53,100 nucleotides of DNA from SZAS-103 sp964640525 (GTDB taxonomy: Bacteria > Pseudomonadota > Gammaproteobacteria > Xanthomonadales > Xanthomonadaceae), in contig CAZXGS010000014.1 of NCBI GenBank assembly GCA_964640525.1, forward strand, positions 1 to 53,100, written 5' to 3'. Made by a program: the position numbers and the translations under genes. Under the pieces are notes generated by a model. It was not told where the DNA came from. It ran no database searches and saw only the letters and a program-made list of their open reading frames with translations. Each line of letters begins with the position of its first letter. Position 1 is the stretch's first letter. Below are positions 49,562 through 53,100 of this stretch, piece by piece.

Positions 49562-49707
49562 GGCGGGAAGGCACCCGTGATCGCAACCACGACATTACGT
49601 GCTGATGGCGATCCCGTACCTGTTGCGGCGCTGAGGCGGGAAGGCACCCGTGATCGCAGCCAGGACATTACGTGCTGATGGCGATCCCGTACCTGCTGCG
49701 GCGCTGA
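49528..49707 (+). repeat. 2.5 copies of a 73-bp direct tandem repeat
   Basis: Units start at 49528, 49601 and 49674. Each begins GCTGATGGCGATCCCGTACC, the sequence for LMAIPYLLRR and the stop of the small membrane protein. The first two units are 73 bases and differ at 3 places; the third stops after 34 bases. The period is not a multiple of three, so the copies change frame. Confidence 0.9.
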
Positions 49708-49736
49708 CGCCCATTCGCGATCCATCGTCCTGACAC

Positions 49737-49762
49737 GTCATCCCGGCGAAAGCCGGGATCCA
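49737..49762. repeat. dispersed hairpin repeat (VIPAKAGI type)
   Basis: GTCATCCCGGCGAAAGCCGG and the following GATCCA form an 8-bp stem with a GAAA loop. This is the reverse-oriented relative of the repeat at 36538. It lies between the small membrane gene and the merR stop and may end transcription. Confidence 0.7.
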
Positions 49763-49845
49763 TCCTGATCTTTTTCGCCGGCATGACGAGACGATGCGAA
49801 TCCCGATCGCTGGATCGCGAACGAGAGGGAAGCCGGAGTGCGCGT

Positions 49846-50601
49846 TCAGCGCTGCAGGCTCAGCCCGGCGGCCGCCATCGCCGCACCGACATAGCCGAAC
49901 ATGGCCATGTCCATGCCTTGCGCGGCCATCGCCTCGGGATTGGCGACCCAAGCCTGGCTCAACTTGCGGTTGATCGCGGCATCGTTGCCGGTGGCAGCGC
50001 TGACCAGCGCGTGCCAACGGCGGCCGAGTTCGACCACGGCCGGGTCGGTGGCGGAGGTGCCGGCGTCCATCGCCGCTCGCACCAGGGCGATCAATTCGGG
50101 CCACTGCCGTTGTGCCTGTTCGAGGCCGTCTGCACCGAGTTTTTCCGCGCGCTTGCGGAAGCCATCGCGTTCGGCGGGGGTGAAATGCAGATCCAGGGCG
50201 TTGCTCATGATGATGTTCTCCAGCAGTTGGTCGGGGGTCGATGTCGAACCCGCCCGCCGCGCGACCTCGCGCAGCGCCTGCAGCGAACGCGAGCGTGCCT
50301 GCAGGTCGCGCTCGAGCACGGCGATGCGCTCGCCGAGCAACCGCGTCGCGGCCTGCGGGTCGCGGCGCAGCAGCACGCCGATCTCCGCCAGCGCGAAGCC
50401 GCTGCGCTTGAGCAGCACGATCTGCATCAGCCGTTGCAACGCATCGGTGCCGTACAACCGGTAGCCGGACGGTGAATGCGCGCTCGGGCGCAGCAGGCCG
50501 CGTTGCTCGTACAGCCGCAACGCCTTGGCGCTGACGCCACTGCGCTGCGCGAGCTGGCCAATGCGCAGCCAGGCCTTGCGATGGGCAGATGGGTTCGACA
50601 T
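49846..50601 (-). CDS. MerR-family regulator with TipAS-type ligand domain
   Basis: A 251-residue regulator. A winged helix-turn-helix at about residues 10-78 (LRIGQLAQRSGVSAKALRLY) is followed by a dimerisation coiled coil and a C-terminal domain (about 130-250) with WPELIALVRAAMDAG and RRWHALVSAATGNDAAIN, as in TipAS antibiotic- or small-molecule-binding domains. The ATG at 50601 is chosen because a MerR-type promoter lies immediately upstream inside the longer open frame (to 50652), so a longer product cannot be the main one. The target besides itself is not evident in the window. Confidence 0.88.
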   Translation of the reverse strand: MSNPSAHRKAWLRIGQLAQRSGVSAKALRLYEQRGLLRPSAHSPSGYRLYGTDALQRLMQIVLLKRSGFALAEIGVLLRRDPQAATRLLGERIAVLERDLQARSRSLQALREVARRAGSTSTPDQLLENIIMSNALDLHFTPAERDGFRKRAEKLGADGLEQAQRQWPELIALVRAAMDAGTSATDPAVVELGRRWHALVSAATGNDAAINRKLSQAWVANPEAMAAQGMDMAMFGYVGAAMAAAGLSLQR

Positions 50602-50608
50602 CGCGATC

Positions 50609-50639
50609 AGGCTGGAGCTTTCCCTTGGGGCAAGGTCAA
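50609..50639 (-). promoter_or_regulatory. MerR-type promoter with 19-bp spacer and dyad operator
   Basis: Read on the minus strand: -35 TTGACC (50639-50634), a 19-base spacer and -10-like CAGCCT (50614-50609). The spacer carries the imperfect palindrome ACCTTGCCCCAAGGGAAAGC. This overlong spacer with a central dyad is the hallmark of promoters remodelled by MerR proteins. Transcription would start about 7 bases on, at the ATG itself. Confidence 0.7.
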
Positions 50640-50661
50640 GCGGTTTTTTCACGGCGTCGGA

Positions 50662-51453
50662 TCAGGCGCCGGGCATCCACAGCAACAGGGCGATGCCCAG
50701 CGCCATCCGGTAGATCGCGAACGGGGTGAAGCGGTGGCTGCGGATGTAGCCGAGCAGCCACTTGACCGCGATGAAGGCGACCACCAGCGAGACCACGAAA
50801 CCCACCACGAGCGCCGTCCAGTCCTCGTGCAGGCCGCCGGCCTTGACGGTCTTGAGCAGCTCGTAGCCGGTCGCCGCGTACATGGTCGGGATGCCGACGA
50901 GGAAGGCGAATTCGGTCGCCGCGGCGCGGTTGCTGGTGCCGAACAACATGGCCGAAAAGATCGTCGCCGCCGAACGCGAGGTGCCAGGGAAGATGCCGGC
51001 GATCATCTGGGTGATGCCCACCGCCAACGCGACTGGCCAGGTCACCGCGCTGCGGTCGGGCTGGCGCGCCGCCAGTTGTTCGGCGGCGAGCATCCACACC
51101 CCGCCGATCAGCAGCGCCCAGGCGATCGGCCGGACTTCCTCGGGCAGCTTGAAGCCGAGCTTGACCGCGACCAGTCCGAGCACCGCGGTGATCGCGAAGG
51201 CCACCGCCAGCTTGAGCAGGTAGTCGCGCTGGGCCGGGTCGCGCCATTGGGTGAGCAACTGCCAGATTCGTTTCCAGTAGATCAGGGTCACCGCCAGGAT
51301 TGCGCCGGCCTGGATGCCGACGTTGAACAGATCCGAGCGTGCGCCAAGGCCGAGCTTCTCGGCGATCAGCAGGTGGCCGGTGGAGGAGATCGGCAGGAAC
51401 TCGGTGATGCCCTCGATGATGCCGAGGACGATGACGTTGAGCAGGTCGTGCAT
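50662..51453 (-). CDS. uppP: undecaprenyl-diphosphatase UppP (BacA)
   Basis: Inner-membrane enzyme that removes a phosphate from undecaprenyl diphosphate so the lipid carrier can be reused for peptidoglycan and other envelope polymers. The 263-residue protein has about eight membrane helices and the two signature motifs, EGITEFLPISSTGHL near residues 14-28 and PGTSRSAAT near 165. The length is normal. It is divergent from glnA across a 360-base regulatory gap. The merR promoter lies just beyond its stop. Confidence 0.95.
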   Translation of the reverse strand: MHDLLNVIVLGIIEGITEFLPISSTGHLLIAEKLGLGARSDLFNVGIQAGAILAVTLIYWKRIWQLLTQWRDPAQRDYLLKLAVAFAITAVLGLVAVKLGFKLPEEVRPIAWALLIGGVWMLAAEQLAARQPDRSAVTWPVALAVGITQMIAGIFPGTSRSAATIFSAMLFGTSNRAAATEFAFLVGIPTMYAATGYELLKTVKAGGLHEDWTALVVGFVVSLVVAFIAVKWLLGYIRSHRFTPFAIYRMALGIALLLWMPGA

Positions 51454-51543
51454 GGGCGGTCCCGGGGCAAAAACGCCGGCCAGTGTATGCGCAAACCGTC
51501 AAGGAAACCTCAGCGCCGGAGCTGGTGCGTGGTGGCCTTGAGA

Positions 51544-51560
51544 TGCACCAAAACGGTGCA
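51544..51560. promoter_or_regulatory. NtrC binding site, distal
   Basis: TGCACCAAAACGGTGCA, a perfect palindrome with a 5-base centre, matches the NtrC consensus GCACC-N5-GGTGC fully. It lies about 234 bases before the predicted glnA start of transcription. Confidence 0.85.
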
Positions 51561-51575
51561 ATTTGCGGAGCGACA

Positions 51576-51592
51576 CGCATCATGCAGGTGCG
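51576..51592. promoter_or_regulatory. NtrC binding site, proximal
   Basis: CGCATCATGCAGGTGCG matches GCACC-N5-GGTGC with one mismatch. Its centre is 32 bp (three helical turns) from the first site, the same spacing as the paired NtrC enhancer sites of enteric glnA. Confidence 0.75.
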
Positions 51593-51758
51593 TGCCGGCA
51601 TCCGCGCGCAGTCCGCGCACGCGACCGGAAGGCATGTCGTGACGACGCTTTGGAAGTGATGCAAGTTGATGAAAACATGGCAAAACATCGCCAGTTTGGC
51701 AAGGATTCGGCGGTTTCGTGGTGGGCCGATCCGCGACGCGTTGCGGAAATTCGGTCGG

Positions 51759-51775
51759 TTGGCATGGTGCTTGCA
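51759..51775 (+). promoter_or_regulatory. sigma-54 promoter of glnA
   Basis: TTGGCATGGTGCTTGCA has the invariant GG and GC ten bases apart and matches TGGCACG-N4-TTGCA except at one base. Transcription should begin at about 51786, 28 bases before the GTG start of glnA. With the two NtrC sites it forms a complete nitrogen-regulated enhancer promoter. Confidence 0.88.
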
Positions 51776-51813
51776 GAACGAATTGCGCCTTTCACCCCAA
51801 CCGGAGCTCCCGC

Positions 51814-53100
51814 GTGTCGTACGAGAACATCCAGAAACTGATTAAGGACCACGCCATCGAATGGGTGGACCTGCGCTTTGCCGACATGCGCGGCGTGCAG
51901 CACCACGTCACCTTCCCGGTCAGCATCGTCGAGCCGGGCCTGTTCGAGGACGGCCGCATGTTCGACGGCTCCTCGATCTCCGGCTGGCGCGGCATCAACG
52001 AATCCGACATGGTGCTGCTGCCGGACGCCGACTCGGCGGTGCTCGATCCGTTCGTCGCCGACCCGACCCTGATCCTGGTCTGCGACGTGCTCGACCCGGT
52101 CACCATGCAGGCCTACTCGCGCTGCCCGCGCTCGCTGGCCAAGCGCGCCGAGGCCTACGTCAAGGCCAGCGGTGTGGCCGACCAGGCGTTCTTCGGCCCG
52201 GAGCCGGAGTTCTTCATCTTCGATTCGGTGCGCTGGTCCAACGAGATGGGTCACACCTTCTACGAGATCGAGTCCGACGAGGCGCACTGGAATTCGAAGA
52301 AGGAATACGAGGGTGGCAACAGCGGCTACCGTCCGGGCCTGAAGGGCGGCTACTTCCCGGTCGCCCCGACCGACTCCCTGCACGACATCCGCGCCGAGAT
52401 GTGCAAGGCGCTGACCGCCGCCGGGATCGAAGTGGAAGTCCACCACCACGAAGTGGCCAACGCCGGCCAATGCGAGATCGGCACCAAGTTCAACTCGCTG
52501 GTGAAAAAGGCCGACGAGCTGCTGACGATGAAGTACATCATCAAGAACGTCGCCTTCCGCAACGGCAAGACGGCGACCTTCATGCCCAAGCCCATCGTCG
52601 GCGACAACGGCAGCGGCATGCACGTCCACCAGTCGCTGGCCAAGGCCGGCGTCAACCTGTTCACCGGCGATGGCTACGGCGGCCTGTCGCAGCTGGCGCT
52701 GTGGTACATCGGCGGCATCTTCAAGCACGCCCGCGCGATCAATGCCTTCGCCAACTCCTCGACCAATTCCTACAAGCGTCTGGTGCCCGGCTTCGAGGCC
52801 CCGGTGATGCTGGCCTACTCGGCGCGCAACCGCTCGGCGAGCTGCCGGATTCCGTTCGTGGCCAACCCGAAGGCACGGCGGATCGAGGTCCGCTTCCCGG
52901 ACCCGGTGAACTCCGGTTACCTGACCTTCGCCGCCCTGCTGATGGCCGGCCTGGACGGCATCCGCAACCAGATCGACCCGGGCGCGCCGATGGACAAGGA
53001 CCTCTACGACCTGCCGCCGGAGGAAGAGAAGAACATCCCCAAGGTCTGCCACAGCCTCGACCAGGCGCTGGAGCACCTGGACGCGGATCGCGAGTTCCTC
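51814..53100 (+). CDS. glnA: glutamine synthetase type I (3' end outside window)
   Basis: Dodecameric cytoplasmic enzyme that joins ammonia to glutamate using ATP. The 429 codons seen begin with GTG (51814; GGAG box 9 bases upstream), reading VSYENIQKLIKDHAIEWVDL, followed by MFDGSSISGWRGI, the metal and ATP motifs FGPEPEFFIF and HHHEVANAGQCEIG, FMPKPIVGDNGSGMHVHQSL, and LVPGFEAPVMLAYSARNRS. The adenylylation tyrosine is codon 398 in KDLYDLPPEE, the site GlnE would modify, so activity control by adenylylation is expected. About 40 residues are missing beyond base 53100. An NtrC/sigma-54 promoter precedes it. Confidence 0.97.
   Translation, partial: MSYENIQKLIKDHAIEWVDLRFADMRGVQHHVTFPVSIVEPGLFEDGRMFDGSSISGWRGINESDMVLLPDADSAVLDPFVADPTLILVCDVLDPVTMQAYSRCPRSLAKRAEAYVKASGVADQAFFGPEPEFFIFDSVRWSNEMGHTFYEIESDEAHWNSKKEYEGGNSGYRPGLKGGYFPVAPTDSLHDIRAEMCKALTAAGIEVEVHHHEVANAGQCEIGTKFNSLVKKADELLTMKYIIKNVAFRNGKTATFMPKPIVGDNGSGMHVHQSLAKAGVNLFTGDGYGGLSQLALWYIGGIFKHARAINAFANSSTNSYKRLVPGFEAPVMLAYSARNRSASCRIPFVANPKARRIEVRFPDPVNSGYLTFAALLMAGLDGIRNQIDPGAPMDKDLYDLPPEEEKNIPKVCHSLDQALEHLDADREFL

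Noticed and set aside
49528..49707. CRISPR array
   Set aside because: Units are contiguous 73-bp direct repeats without unique spacers and there are no cas genes.

Overview
The window is GC-rich, densely coded bacterial chromosome. The gene set (PlsB, Rep, TtcA, TrmL, UppP, type I glutamine synthetase with a sigma-54/NtrC promoter, S53 and M16 peptidases, many Ser/Thr kinases) and the dispersed hairpin repeats fit a gammaproteobacterium of the Xanthomonadales (Lysobacterales), perhaps Rhodanobacteraceae or Lysobacteraceae. That placement is inferred from gene content and style, not from a search. No rRNA, tRNA, CRISPR array, phage or transposase gene was recognised.

Layout. 1-9 kb: partial ttcA, a YdcH-like protein, a secreted sedolisin protease, then a minus-strand block of plsB, a lipoprotein and rep. 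9-14 kb: a small secreted Sel1-like protein, then a minus-strand pair of ECF sigma factor and transmembrane Ser/Thr kinase, then mutM. 14-23 kb: a fatty-acid desaturase and a plus-strand run of exported proteins: EF-hand, Sel1-like, a giant alpha-2-macroglobulin cut by an in-frame TAA, and a second EF-hand protein. 23-26 kb: acs and a MITE-like inverted-repeat element. 26-36 kb: four tandem paralogous membrane Ser/Thr kinases with C-terminal TPR sensor regions. 36-40 kb: stacked hairpins, rpmG, rpmB and an M16 metalloprotease. 40-49.6 kb: SDR, trmL, DUF1232, PlsC-like, YheT-like, TPR-sulfotransferase, PQQ-type dehydrogenase, GGDEF, PEBP and a small membrane protein, many overlapping or nearly so. 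49.5-53.1 kb: a 73-bp tandem repeat, an autoregulated MerR gene, uppP, and glnA (truncated by the window end) with a textbook nitrogen-control region.

How it may work together. Phosphosignalling dominates: one kinase is paired with a sigma factor in which Thr residues replace the usual acidic residues of region 2.2, and four more kinases stand in tandem, joined by a shared juxtamembrane module and scarred by an apparent gene-conversion event. The second theme is an exported-protein neighbourhood (sedolisin, Sel1 pair, EF-hand pair, macroglobulin) that could serve envelope defence or protease control. The most unusual items are the kinase array, the sigma/kinase pair, the interrupted macroglobulin, a possibly leaderless MerR transcript, and the tandem repeat made from the tail of a gene.
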